A DNA stretch of 64,000 nucleotides from Pseudomonas sp. PA27(2017). GTDB lineage: Bacteria > Pseudomonadota > Gammaproteobacteria > Pseudomonadales > Pseudomonadaceae. The translations under genes were made by a program, and so were the position numbers. The notes beneath the pieces were generated by a model. The model worked only from the letters and a program-made list of their open reading frames with translations. It did not search any database and was not told the origin of the DNA. The DNA is taken from NCBI RefSeq assembly GCF_001945445.1, contig NZ_MSXW01000058.1, positions 1 through 64,000 of the forward strand, read 5' to 3'. Shown one piece after another: positions 16,806-25,584 of the stretch (position 1 is its first letter; each line of letters opens with the position of its first letter).

Positions 16806-17735
16806 ATGACGGTTCGCCGTGCGTCACTCGTTCATCTATCCGCCCTTCTCGGCGCCACCCTGCTGCTCGGCAGCCAGGCCCAGGCGACGGAAAACGGGGC
16901 ACCTACCACGCCCGCCGGGCTCAACGACTTCGGTGCCGGCATGACGCCGCCGCCCACGCCGTTCGGCACCCTGGGCATGCGCGCGGCCTACTACTCCACC
17001 AACCAGTTGAAGGATGGCGACGGCAGGAAGGTCAACAACGCCTTCTCGCTGGACGTGCTGTCGCTTGGCGTGGCCTACATCCGCATGACCGACCTGCAGC
17101 TGTTCGGCGCCCGCTACGGTTTCGCCATCGTCCAGCCGTTCTTCCAGATGGACGCTCGCCTCAAGGTCGATACCCCGTTCGGCCCACTGCGCTTCGAGAA
17201 GGAAGTGTTCCGCCAGGCCGACACGCAGATCACCCCACTGATCCTGCAGTGGGATATCTCGCGCAACCTGTTCGTCAACACCAGCCTGCAGATCCAGGCG
17301 CCGACCGGCGATTACGACAAGAACCGGCTGATCTCCCCCGGCCTCAATCACTGGACCGTCTCGCCGGCGCTCAACGCCACCTGGATCAGCGACGGCGGCT
17401 TCGAGGTGTCGTCCAGCCAGCAGTTGGACATCAACAGCCGCAACCACGCCACCGACTACCGCAGCGGCACCGAGTACCGTCACGAGCTCGCCGTGGGCCA
17501 GCACGTCGGCCCCTGGACCGTCGGCCTGGGCGGTTACTACTACCAGCAGATCAGCGATGACGACGCGCCCAACCTGCAGAGCGGCAACCGCGCCCGTGTC
17601 ATCGCCGTCGGCCCGGCCGTGAGCTTCTTCAAACCCGGTCTGCCGCCGGTGTGGCTGCACGCCTACAAGGAGTTCGGCGCCGAGAACCGCAGCGAAGGCT
17701 ACAACGTCGCGCTGCGCGTCGCGTACAGCTTCTGA
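16806..17735 (+). CDS. Outer-membrane channel, MetA-pathway phenol-degradation type (SphA-like)
   Basis: This predicted outer-membrane beta-barrel has 309 residues and a Sec signal peptide (about 1-27, ending SQAQA|TE). The body alternates aromatic and polar strands and ends in the barrel signature VAYSF, with C-terminal Phe. It resembles the family annotated as 'phenol degradation, meta pathway' (SphA-like), which takes up hydrophobic or aromatic substrates. The MFS gene follows 10 nt downstream and the amidase lies beyond, suggesting outer- and inner-membrane uptake steps for one substrate. The substrate is unknown. Confidence 0.85.
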   Translation: MTVRRASLVHLSALLGATLLLGSQAQATENGAPTTPAGLNDFGAGMTPPPTPFGTLGMRAAYYSTNQLKDGDGRKVNNAFSLDVLSLGVAYIRMTDLQLFGARYGFAIVQPFFQMDARLKVDTPFGPLRFEKEVFRQADTQITPLILQWDISRNLFVNTSLQIQAPTGDYDKNRLISPGLNHWTVSPALNATWISDGGFEVSSSQQLDINSRNHATDYRSGTEYRHELAVGQHVGPWTVGLGGYYYQQISDDDAPNLQSGNRARVIAVGPAVSFFKPGLPPVWLHAYKEFGAENRSEGYNVALRVAYSF

Positions 17736-17745
17736 GGTGGCCGCC

Positions 17746-18987
17746 ATGACGATCGAATCTTCCGTGTCATCCCAGGCCGTCTCATCCCAAGGCGGCACGC
17801 GCCAGGCCGTGACCCGCCGCGAAGGGCTGGTGCTGGTACTGGGCAGCAGCCTGACCATCATGGGCTCGGTGATGGTCGCGCCCATCCTGCCCAAGCTCGG
17901 CGCCGAATTCGGCCCGCTGGAGCCGCGCGCCGATGTGCTGGTGCCGTTGGCCATCACCGGGCCGGCCCTGGCAATTGCGCTGTTCGCCCCCCTGGCCGGC
18001 TGGATCGCCGACCGCGTGGGCCGCAAGGCGCTGCTGGTCATCGCCACGCTGATGTACGCGCTACTCGGCGTGCTGCCGGCGCTGCTCGATGACCTCAGCC
18101 ATATCGTCGGCGCGCGACTGTTGTTCGGCTGCGCCGAGGCGGCGATCATGACCTGCTGCGCCGCGCTGATCGCCGACTACTGGCAGGGCGAGGACCGCAT
18201 GCGCCTGGTCAACCTGCAGGTGGTTGCCATCGGCCTGGTCGGCTCGCTGTGCTTCGTGATCGGCGGCGCCCTGGGCGAGCAGTCCTGGCGGCTGCCGTTC
18301 TACCTGTACCTGCTGCCGCTGCTGCTGATCCCGGCGATGCTGCGCGTGCTCTGGGAGCCGCCAGTGCGGGTGGCGAGCAGCCTCGAGACGAACGACACAC
18401 CGGTGTCCATCCCGCGGCTGGTGGTCGGCTACCTGCTGATTCTCGGCGGCATGGTGCTGGCCGTGGTGGTGCCGGTGCAGTCGCCCCTGCTGCTGGCCAG
18501 CATGGGCATCACCTCCAGCACGATGATCGGCGCCTGCGCCGGCCTGGGCCTGCTGTCCAGCCTCGGCGGCTCGATAGCCTGGCCGCTGCTGCGCCGCGCC
18601 CTCGGCATCCCCGGTTGCAATGCCCTGCTGCTGGGTCTGATGGCCACCGGTCTGTGGCTGCTGATCCACGCCGGCAGCTACCAGGACATGCTGATCGCGG
18701 TGGTCGTCCACGGCCTCGGCGTCGGCCTCCTGGTGCCCAACGCCATGGCCCCGGTGATGAACGCCCTGAGCGCCACCACCCGCGGCCGCGGCCTGGGCGG
18801 CTTCACCGGCTGCCTGTACATCGGCCAGTTCGCCAGCCCGTTGGCGGTCGCCACCCTGATGTCACTGGGTTACGACCTGCGCGGCGCCATCGGCTGGCTG
18901 GCCGCCGCGAGCCTGGCCTGCGCGGCCATCTGGCTGGTCGCCGCACTGGTCGGCCCACGCGCGGCGCCCCTCGCCGCCCATCTCTGA
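17746..18987 (+). CDS. MFS transporter
   Basis: This major facilitator has 413 residues and 12 predicted transmembrane segments. The motif A loop GWIADRVGRKALL lies near residue 85. The ATG at 17746 is preceded by GAGGTGG at proper spacing; a GTG at 17737 lies inside that ribosome-binding site and is rejected as the start. It begins 10 nt after the channel gene and precedes the amidase, so it probably moves the substrate or product of that pathway across the inner membrane. Direction of transport is not determined. Confidence 0.9.
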   Translation: MTIESSVSSQAVSSQGGTRQAVTRREGLVLVLGSSLTIMGSVMVAPILPKLGAEFGPLEPRADVLVPLAITGPALAIALFAPLAGWIADRVGRKALLVIATLMYALLGVLPALLDDLSHIVGARLLFGCAEAAIMTCCAALIADYWQGEDRMRLVNLQVVAIGLVGSLCFVIGGALGEQSWRLPFYLYLLPLLLIPAMLRVLWEPPVRVASSLETNDTPVSIPRLVVGYLLILGGMVLAVVVPVQSPLLLASMGITSSTMIGACAGLGLLSSLGGSIAWPLLRRALGIPGCNALLLGLMATGLWLLIHAGSYQDMLIAVVVHGLGVGLLVPNAMAPVMNALSATTRGRGLGGFTGCLYIGQFASPLAVATLMSLGYDLRGAIGWLAAASLACAAIWLVAALVGPRAAPLAAHL

Positions 18988-18998
18988 ATTCCCTTTGC

Positions 18999-19018
18999 CC
19001 CGCTGGCCTGCCAGCGGG
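18999..19018 (+). terminator. Hairpin between MFS and amidase genes
   Basis: CCCGCTGG (18999-19006), tetraloop CCTG and CCAGCGGG (19011-19018) form a perfect 8-bp GC stem. No T-run follows, so this may be an RNA-processing or 3'-stabilising hairpin or a weak attenuator instead of a full terminator. Confidence 0.45.
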
Positions 19019-19043
19019 CGTTACCCACTAGCCGAGGTTTGCC

Positions 19044-20483
19044 ATGAGCGACATTCACACCCTGATGGATCACTACGACGCCACCGGCCTGGCCGGCCTG
19101 GTCGACAAAGGCGAGGTCAGCCCCGGCGAGTTGCTGGAAGCGAGCATCACGCGCCTGGAACAGGTCGAGCCGCAGCTCAACGCGGTGGCCGAAAAACTCT
19201 ACGACAGCGCCCGCCAGGCGAAGCTCGGCCATGGCCCGTTTCGCGGTGTACCAACGCTGATCAAGGACCTGTTCGCGCCGCTCGACGGCGCACGCATGAG
19301 CAATGGTTCGCTGGCCCTCGGCGAAGCCCGCATGGCGCTGGACGACGCCGTGGTCAGCCGGCTTCGTGAGGCCGGCTGCCAGTTCATCGGCACCACCACC
19401 GCGCCGGAATTCGGCACCTCCTACACCACCGAATCGACCCGTTTCGGCGCCACCCGCAACCCCTGGGATACCGCGCGCAGCGCTGGCGGCTCAAGCGGCG
19501 GAGCCGCGGCGTTGGTCGCTGCCCGCGTGGTGCCCTTCGCCCACGGTAACGATGGCGGCGGCTCGCTACGCGTGCCGGCCTCCTGTTGCGGGGTGTTCGG
19601 CCTCAAACCAAGCCGCGGGCGCATGCCCAGTGGGCCGCTGACCGGCGAAGGCTGGGCTGGCATGGGCACCGCCCATGCGATCACCCTATCGGTACGTGAC
19701 AGTGCCGCGCTGCTGGACATCACCGCCGGCGCCGACCTCGGCGCGCCCTACGCCGCGCCCTGGCAGCACGAGCCTTTCGTCGACAGCCTGCGTCGCCCGC
19801 CACGTCCGCTGCGCATCGCCCTGGTCGAGCATCTGGCGCCCTGGAGCAGCGGCCCCGAAGCCCTGGCGGCGGTGCGCCACACTGCCCGGCTGTGCGAATC
19901 CCTCGGTCACCGCGTCGAGCACGCGACGCTGCCGGTCGATGCCCTGGCCTTTCTCGATCAGGTGTTCGACATCATCGGCGCCAGCACCAGCAGCTACGTA
20001 ACGCTGCTCGGCGAAATGCGCGGCGCAGCGGTGAGCGATGCGGAGCTGGAGCCACGTACGCGGGTCATCCTGCGCGAAAAGGGCGATACCAGCGGTGCGC
20101 GTTATGCCGATGCAGTGGCCAGCATCCATATGCTGGGCCGGCGCCTGGCCGCCTTCCTCACCGACTACGACCTGATCCTCACCCCGACGCTGACCCGCGA
20201 ACCGCCGTTGATCGGCACCCTGGATCCGTTCGACGACAGCCTCGACCTGGCGGCACTTATCGAGCGCTTCCACAGCTACTCGCCTTTTACCGCGCTGTTC
20301 AACGCCAGCGGCCAGCCGGCGATGTCGGTGCCGCTGTACTGGACCGCCGACGGCCTGCCGCTGGGCTCGCACTTCGCCGCACGCTTCGCCGAGGAAGGCA
20401 CCCTGCTGGCTTTGGCGGCCCAACTGGAACAGGCGCAACCCTGGGCCGGGCGCGTGCCGCCGGTGAACGCCAGGCGGCGCTGA
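19044..20483 (+). CDS. Amidase signature family hydrolase
   Basis: This cytoplasmic amidase has 479 residues. The Ser-cisSer-Lys triad is complete: K74 (LIKDLF), cis-Ser S150 in GGSSGG, and nucleophile S174 in GGGSLRVPAS. The 24-residue spacing between the two serines matches the family. It would hydrolyse a carboxamide to acid and amine or ammonia. There is no GatB/GatC neighbour and it is not a GatA look-alike. The upstream channel, MFS and AraC genes suggest a catabolic unit, and the downstream GntR/ABC block may be a second part of the same pathway. The specific amide is unknown. Confidence 0.9.
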   Translation: MSDIHTLMDHYDATGLAGLVDKGEVSPGELLEASITRLEQVEPQLNAVAEKLYDSARQAKLGHGPFRGVPTLIKDLFAPLDGARMSNGSLALGEARMALDDAVVSRLREAGCQFIGTTTAPEFGTSYTTESTRFGATRNPWDTARSAGGSSGGAAALVAARVVPFAHGNDGGGSLRVPASCCGVFGLKPSRGRMPSGPLTGEGWAGMGTAHAITLSVRDSAALLDITAGADLGAPYAAPWQHEPFVDSLRRPPRPLRIALVEHLAPWSSGPEALAAVRHTARLCESLGHRVEHATLPVDALAFLDQVFDIIGASTSSYVTLLGEMRGAAVSDAELEPRTRVILREKGDTSGARYADAVASIHMLGRRLAAFLTDYDLILTPTLTREPPLIGTLDPFDDSLDLAALIERFHSYSPFTALFNASGQPAMSVPLYWTADGLPLGSHFAARFAEEGTLLALAAQLEQAQPWAGRVPPVNARRR

Positions 20484-20699
20484 CCGAACGCGGGCTCGGC
20501 CACGCCGCTGCCCGCGTCATCTCACCCAGCGTCTGGTTCACGGGCGCTGCACCTCTGCCACCAAAACGCCCAACAAGGGCGCAGCACGCGGCGCCTCTGC
20601 TTCATTCGGTGACATTCGCCGCTTGGCCATGAGCAAGGCGCTGCGGCGCCGCGTCGCTAACATCCTGTTAAACCTCCCAAAAATCCCAGTACCGAATAC

Positions 20700-20715
20700 T
20701 GGCCCGCTCTTTGCA
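20700..20715 (+). promoter_or_regulatory. Sigma-54 (-24/-12) promoter before GntR gene
   Basis: TGGCCCG-CTCT-TTGCA matches the RpoN consensus TGGCACG-N4-TTGCA, with invariant GG (20701-20702) and GC (20713-20714) exactly 10 bp apart. The expected transcript start is near 20726, about 37 nt before the GntR start codon. A perfect TAACA-N3-TGTTA palindrome lies upstream at 20658-20670. I see no consensus NtrC site. Confidence 0.7.
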
Positions 20716-20762
20716 AAATTGGCTAAACGGATAATTGGATACATTTATTCAGGATGGCCAAC

Positions 20763-21431
20763 ATGCTCACCGCCCCACTCTACGCCCAGCGCCAACCCGT
20801 GACCGCCGAGGAAGAGGCCTACAACTTTCTGCTCGCGGAGATTTGTGCCGGGCGTTACCGCAAGGGCGACCGCCTGGTGGCCGAGGACATCGCCGCCGAA
20901 ATCGGCACCAGCCGCATGCCCGTGCGCGAAGCTTTCCGCCGCCTCGATGCCCAGGGCCTGGTGACCTTGCGCCCCAATCGCGGGGCGGTGGTCAGCGGCC
21001 TGGACATCGAGGAGATGCGCGAAGTCTTCGAAATGCGCAGCGCCCTCGAGGGCCTGGCGATTCGCGTCGCGGCGAGCAAGGTGACCGAGCGCCATCTGAC
21101 CTTGTTGGAGCGGCTGCTCGACGACATGGACGAGTGCCGCGACGACACCGCCCAGTGGGTGGTGCGCCACCGCATCTTCCACGAATACCTGTGCAGCATC
21201 AGCGAGCGCCCGCGGCTGATGAAGCAGATCGTCGCGCTCTACTCGCTGATCGAGGCGCCGATGCGCCTGTGGCTCGAACACGGCGAGAAACCGCTCAGCG
21301 GCCGCGAAGAGCACGCACAAATCCTGGCCGCCCTGCGCACCCGTGACGCCGACCTGGCCGAACGGGTGATTCGCGAGCACATCGAGGGCACCTTGCCGGC
21401 CCTGACGCTGTTCCTGCAAACCGAACAATAA
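20763..21431 (+). CDS. GntR-family regulator with FCD domain
   Basis: This FadR-subfamily regulator is 222 residues from the chosen start. The N-terminal winged helix (about 13-75) includes AAEIGTSRMPVREAFRRL, and an all-helical FCD ligand domain follows with metal-type histidines (HRIFHEYL). Two ATGs are in frame. The second (20763) is preferred because AGGATGG lies at correct spacing; the first (20754) overlaps that site. The ABC importer and gamma-glutamyltransferase genes follow 78 bp downstream on the same strand and are the likely regulon. The inducer would be a small carboxylate or amino-acid-like compound. Confidence 0.9.
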   Translation: MLTAPLYAQRQPVTAEEEAYNFLLAEICAGRYRKGDRLVAEDIAAEIGTSRMPVREAFRRLDAQGLVTLRPNRGAVVSGLDIEEMREVFEMRSALEGLAIRVAASKVTERHLTLLERLLDDMDECRDDTAQWVVRHRIFHEYLCSISERPRLMKQIVALYSLIEAPMRLWLEHGEKPLSGREEHAQILAALRTRDADLAERVIREHIEGTLPALTLFLQTEQ

Positions 21432-21509
21432 CAACCGGACGACCGCCGACGGTCGCCTCTGATTCCACTTCACTGCTGCCCTTTCGATCACAGCAAACGG
21501 AGTACCACC

Positions 21510-22316
21510 ATGCGCCTTCCATGCTCTCTCGTCGCCGTCGTTTCCCTGGGTCTGGCCGCTTCGCTGGCCTCGGCCGCCCCCGCCGTTCCGGACCGCCTCA
21601 AGGATGTCAGCAAGCTGACCTACTGCTCGGGTATGGACTCGCCGCCACTGGTGTCCTTCGATGCCGCGCAGAAGCCGACCGGCCTGGCCATCGACCTGGG
21701 CATGGAAATCGCCAAGCGCCTGGGCGACAAGCAGGTGTCCTGGCGCGTCACCCCGTTCTCCGGGCTGGTGCCGGCGCTGCTCGCCAGCCAGTGCGACCTG
21801 ATCGTCGACCAGTTGTTCGACAAGCCCGAACGCCGCGAGGTGATCGACATCGTCAACTACATGTACTCCAGTCAGTCGGTCGTCGTGCCCAAGGGCAACC
21901 CCAAGAGCATCCAGGCCCTCGATGACCTGTCCGGCAAAAAGATCGCCGTGCTCAACGGCTCGACCATCAAGACCCTGCTCGACGCCGAGAACGCCAAGCT
22001 GGCAGACGCCGGCAAAGCGCCGATGAAGCTGGTGGTCTACAACGCCGACACCGACGCCTTCCAGGCGCTGCGCATCAATCAGGTCGATGCCTACGGCACC
22101 ACGGTGGAAACCGCCGGCTACTACGCAGCCATGGCGCCGGACCTGTTCCAGGAAGGCGTGCCGGCGTTCGGTCGCATCCTCACCGGCATCGGCGTGCGCA
22201 AGGATGACCAGCAGCTATCCGCCGCCGTGCAGCATATCATCGACGACATGCGCGCCGACGGCAGCTACACCGCGCTGCTCGCCAAATGGCACGTCGCCAG
22301 CGACAAGCTGGACTGA
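21510..22316 (+). CDS. Polar amino-acid ABC transporter substrate-binding protein (family 3)
   Basis: This periplasmic binding protein has 268 residues and a Sec signal peptide (about 1-22, ending ASA|AP). Family 3 features include PTGLAIDLGMEIAKRLG and WRVTPFSGLVPALLASQCDLI, followed by the two-lobe pattern with LNGSTIKTLLD. Such proteins bind polar amino acids, opines or related compounds. It leads the importer formed with the two genes downstream. Given the adjoining gamma-glutamyltransferase gene, a gamma-glutamyl compound or glutathione-like peptide is a reasonable inferred ligand. Confidence 0.92.
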   Translation: MRLPCSLVAVVSLGLAASLASAAPAVPDRLKDVSKLTYCSGMDSPPLVSFDAAQKPTGLAIDLGMEIAKRLGDKQVSWRVTPFSGLVPALLASQCDLIVDQLFDKPERREVIDIVNYMYSSQSVVVPKGNPKSIQALDDLSGKKIAVLNGSTIKTLLDAENAKLADAGKAPMKLVVYNADTDAFQALRINQVDAYGTTVETAGYYAAMAPDLFQEGVPAFGRILTGIGVRKDDQQLSAAVQHIIDDMRADGSYTALLAKWHVASDKLD

Positions 22317-22327
22317 GGGCCGGGGCG

Positions 22328-23098
22328 ATGAACTTCAACTGGGACATCTTCTGGCAGTACCTGCTGCAGCCCAGCGACGTGTATCTGCGCGCGCTGTGGC
22401 TGACCTGCGTGATCGCCGTGCTGTCCATGGCGCTGGGCTGCGTGCTGGGCCTGATCGCGGCGCTGATGCGCCTTTCCAGCAACCCGCTGCTGCAGGCGCC
22501 GGTGCGCTTCTACGTGTGGCTGATGCGCGGCACGCCGCTGTTGGTGCAGATCGTTTTTCTGTACACGGCGCTGGCGGCGGGCGGCATCTTCCGCTTCGAG
22601 GACCTGGATCTGGGCTGGGTGGTGATTCCGGGCAACCTGCAGGCTGCGATCATCGCCCTTGGCCTCAACGAAGGCGCCTACATGGCCGAGATCATGCGCG
22701 CCGGCATCGCCGCGGTGGACAAGGGTCAATACGAGGCCGGCCGCTCGCTGGGCATGACCTTCGGCAAGCTGATGCGCCGCATCGTGCTGCCCCAGGCCTT
22801 TCGCATCATCGTGCCGCCGCTGGGCAACGAGTTCAACGTGATGCTCAAGAACACCACCCTGGTCAGCGTGATCGGCGTGCAGGAGCTGCTGCTCAGCACT
22901 CAGATGATCACCTCGGCGACCTTCCGGGTATTCGAGTTGTATCTGGTGGTGGCGATCTACTTCCTGTTGCTGACCACCCTCTGGGGTTTCTTCCAGAGCT
23001 GGCTGGAACGGCGCTTCGGGCAGGCCGACCGGCGCCCGGCCACGGCGTCCAGGCGGCTGTTCGGCAGCTACACGGCAAAACTGTTGAGGGGGCGTTGA
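22328..23098 (+). CDS. Polar amino-acid ABC transporter permease (HisMQ type)
   Basis: This inner-membrane permease has 256 residues and about five to six transmembrane segments. The EAA loop EAGRSLGMTFGKLMRRIVLPQ lies near residues 138-158. The ATG at 22328 starts 11 nt after the binding-protein stop. Only one permease gene is present, so it is expected to homodimerise. The ATPase gene starts 1 nt after its stop. Confidence 0.92.
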   Translation: MNFNWDIFWQYLLQPSDVYLRALWLTCVIAVLSMALGCVLGLIAALMRLSSNPLLQAPVRFYVWLMRGTPLLVQIVFLYTALAAGGIFRFEDLDLGWVVIPGNLQAAIIALGLNEGAYMAEIMRAGIAAVDKGQYEAGRSLGMTFGKLMRRIVLPQAFRIIVPPLGNEFNVMLKNTTLVSVIGVQELLLSTQMITSATFRVFELYLVVAIYFLLLTTLWGFFQSWLERRFGQADRRPATASRRLFGSYTAKLLRGR

Positions 23099-23099
23099 G

Positions 23100-23897
23100 A
23101 TGCACAGCAGCAATCAGGACCTGGTCATCGAAGCGCTGGACATTCACAAGGCCTACGGCGACCTGCAGATCCTCAAGGGCGTGTCGCTGCAGGTCAAGCG
23201 TGGCGAAGTGGTGGTGCTGATCGGCGCCTCGGGCTCGGGTAAAACCACCTTCATCCGCTGCATCAACCTGCTCGAGGAGATCGAGAGCGGGCGCATCCGC
23301 GTCAACGGTCAGCCCATGGGCTACCGCGAGCGCCCTGACGGCTCGCTGGTGCGCGATAGCGAGCGCAACATCGCCCGCCAGCGCCGCAGCATCGGCATGG
23401 TGTTCCAGCGCTTCAACCTGTTCCCGCACATGACCGCCCTGCAGAACATCATCGAAGCGCCGATCCAGGTGCTCGGCATCAGCAAGGCGCAGGCCCTCGA
23501 GCACGCCCGCCAGTTGCTCAAGCAGGTCGGTCTGGCCGACAAGGCAGACCACTATCCGTCGATGCTTTCCGGTGGCCAGCAACAGCGCGTGGCCATCGCT
23601 CGCGCCCTGGCTATGAAGCCCCAGGCCATGCTGTTCGACGAGCCGACCAGCGCCCTGGACCCGGAAACCGTCGGCGAAGTGCTGCAGGTGATGAAACAAT
23701 TGGCCGAACAGGGCATGACCATGGTGGTGGTCACCCACGAGATGGGCTTCGCCCGGGAAGTGGCCGATCGCGTGGTAGTACTCGACCAGGGTGAACTGAT
23801 CGAACAGGGCCCGCCCGAACAGATTTTCAGCGCACCCAGCCACCCGCGTACGCGGGCATTCCTGAGTCGCGTATTGCCGGAGGTAACCGCATGCTGA
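23100..23897 (+). CDS. Polar amino-acid ABC transporter ATPase (GlnQ/HisP type)
   Basis: This cytoplasmic ATPase has 265 residues. Walker A GASGSGKT is at 42-49, the Q loop at VFQRFNLFPH, signature LSGGQQQR at 156-163 and Walker B MLFDEP near 177-182. It energises the permease directly upstream. The stop codon overlaps the start of the gamma-glutamyltransferase gene by 7 nt, so the importer and enzyme are translationally coupled. Confidence 0.95.
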   Translation: MHSSNQDLVIEALDIHKAYGDLQILKGVSLQVKRGEVVVLIGASGSGKTTFIRCINLLEEIESGRIRVNGQPMGYRERPDGSLVRDSERNIARQRRSIGMVFQRFNLFPHMTALQNIIEAPIQVLGISKAQALEHARQLLKQVGLADKADHYPSMLSGGQQQRVAIARALAMKPQAMLFDEPTSALDPETVGEVLQVMKQLAEQGMTMVVVTHEMGFAREVADRVVVLDQGELIEQGPPEQIFSAPSHPRTRAFLSRVLPEVTAC

Positions 23898-25501
23898 GTT
23901 TTTCCGCACACCGCTATCCCTATGCCTCGCAGCGCCAGAGCGTGTTCGCCCGGCGCGGCATGGTCGCGGCTTCGCAACCCCTGGCCGCCGAGGCCGGCAT
24001 CGACATCATGCGCCGTGGCGGCAACGCCATCGATGCAGCCATTGCCACCGCCGCCGCCCTGACGGTGGTCGAACCCACCGGCTGCGGCATCGGCGGCGAC
24101 GCCTTCGCCCTGGTCTGGGTCAAGGGCCAGTTGCATGGCCTGGACGCCAGCGGCCACGCCCCCGCCGCGCTGAACATCGACGCCGTGCAGGCCGCCGGCC
24201 ACGCACAGATGCCCACCTACGGCTGGACGCCGGTCACCGTGCCCGGCTGCCCCTCGGCCTGGGCCGAACTGTCGCGGCGCTTCGGCCGGCTGCCGTTCGC
24301 CGAATTGCTGGCGCCGGCGATCAGCCTGGCCGCCGATGGCTTTCCGCTGTCGCCGGTGGTCGCCCACCAGTGGCAGGTCGCCCTCGACGAATTTTCCGTC
24401 CATCGTGAGCCGGCGCTGCAAGGCTGGTTCGACACCTTTGTGATCGATGGCCGCGCGCCGCAAGCCGGTGAGTTGTTCCGCAACCCGGCCCAGGCGCGCA
24501 CCCTGCAGGCACTGGCCGACAGCGAGTGCGAGAGTTTCTACCGCGGCGCGATCGCCGAGCGTATCGACCAGGCCTCGCGCGCCGCCGGCGGCTACCTGCG
24601 CCTGGCTGACCTGCAGGCCTACAAGCCGCGCTGGGTCGAGCCCATCGGCATCAACTACCGCGGCTACGACGTGTGGGAAATCCCGCCGAGCGGCCAGGGT
24701 CTGGTCGCCCTGATGACCCTGCAGATTCTTCAAGGCTTCGAATTCGATCACCGCGACAGCCTGCAGACCTGGCACCGTCAGATCGAAGCGCTGAAGCTGG
24801 CCTACAGCGACGGCCTGCACCACATCACCGACCCCGAGCACATGCGCGTCGCCGTGGCCGATCTGCTCAGCCCCGGCTACACCGAGCGCCGCCGCGAGCT
24901 GATCGGCGAGCGCGCCTTGCAACCGCAAGCCGGCGACCCGCACGCCAGCGGCACCGTGTACCTGGCCACTGCCGATGGCGAAGGCAACATGGTGTCGTTC
25001 ATCCAGAGCAACTACCACGGTTTCGGCTCCGGCGTGGTGGTGCCGGACACGGGTATTTCCCTGCAGAACCGTGGGCAGGAATTCAGCCTGGACGCTAACC
25101 ATGCCAATGCCCTGGCCGCCGGCAAGAAGACCTTCCACACCATCATCCCCGGGTTCCTCAGCAAGGACGGCCACGCGGTCGCGCCGTTCGGCGTGATGGG
25201 CGGCTACATGCAGCCCCAGGGCCATGTACAGATGGTGATGAACCTGGTCGATTTCGGCCTCAACCCGCAAGCGGCGCTCGACGCACCGCGTTGGCAGTGG
25301 ATGGGCGACAGGAAGGTCGGCATCGAACAGGCCGCCTCGCGCGACCTGGCCGCCGCCCTGGCGCGCCTGGGTCACGACGTCAGCGTGGCCTGCGACTCCA
25401 CCGATTACGGCCGCGGGCAGATCATCGTGCGAGACCCGCAAACCGGCGTATTGTGTGGCGGCACCGAGCCCCGCGCGGACTCGCATATCGCGGTGTGGTG
25501 A
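23891..25501 (+). CDS. Gamma-glutamyltransferase-family N-terminal nucleophile hydrolase, no signal peptide
   Basis: This 536-residue protein belongs to the gamma-glutamyltransferase/YwrD family, which self-cleaves before a Thr that becomes the catalytic nucleophile. The large-subunit start (VAASQPLAAEAG...GGNAIDAAIA) is clear. The candidate nucleophile is T355 in SGTVYLATAD, giving subunits of about 354 and 182 residues. Unlike periplasmic Ggt proteins it has no signal peptide, so it probably acts in the cytoplasm on imported substrate. The 7-nt overlap with the ABC ATPase gene supports this. It could hydrolyse gamma-glutamyl amides or peptides, or act as a cephalosporin-acylase-like amidohydrolase. 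A strong terminator follows. Confidence 0.88.
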   Translation: MLSFSAHRYPYASQRQSVFARRGMVAASQPLAAEAGIDIMRRGGNAIDAAIATAAALTVVEPTGCGIGGDAFALVWVKGQLHGLDASGHAPAALNIDAVQAAGHAQMPTYGWTPVTVPGCPSAWAELSRRFGRLPFAELLAPAISLAADGFPLSPVVAHQWQVALDEFSVHREPALQGWFDTFVIDGRAPQAGELFRNPAQARTLQALADSECESFYRGAIAERIDQASRAAGGYLRLADLQAYKPRWVEPIGINYRGYDVWEIPPSGQGLVALMTLQILQGFEFDHRDSLQTWHRQIEALKLAYSDGLHHITDPEHMRVAVADLLSPGYTERRRELIGERALQPQAGDPHASGTVYLATADGEGNMVSFIQSNYHGFGSGVVVPDTGISLQNRGQEFSLDANHANALAAGKKTFHTIIPGFLSKDGHAVAPFGVMGGYMQPQGHVQMVMNLVDFGLNPQAALDAPRWQWMGDRKVGIEQAASRDLAAALARLGHDVSVACDSTDYGRGQIIVRDPQTGVLCGGTEPRADSHIAVW

Positions 25502-25517
25502 CGCCGCTCGCCAAAGA

Positions 25518-25548
25518 GCCGGGCCGCCGCAATGGCGGCCCGCTTTTT
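25518..25548 (+). terminator. Intrinsic terminator after gamma-glutamyltransferase
   Basis: GGGCCGCC (25521-25528), loop GCAAT and GGCGGCCC (25534-25541) are followed by GCTTTTTAG. The stem lies 20 nt after the stop codon and closes the GntR-ABC-GGT transcription unit. Confidence 0.9.
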
Positions 25549-25584
25549 AGAATCTGTTCACGAGGCTCGGACTTGGCGCTTTGA

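Noticed and set aside
16836..18149. 437-codon minus-strand ORF across the channel and MFS genes
   Set aside because: Spans two real genes on the other strand and has no domain.
23552..25486. 644-codon minus-strand ORF opposite the gamma-glutamyltransferase gene
   Set aside because: Mirror of real codon bias; no ribosome-binding site or recognisable domain, while the plus frame is a complete enzyme.
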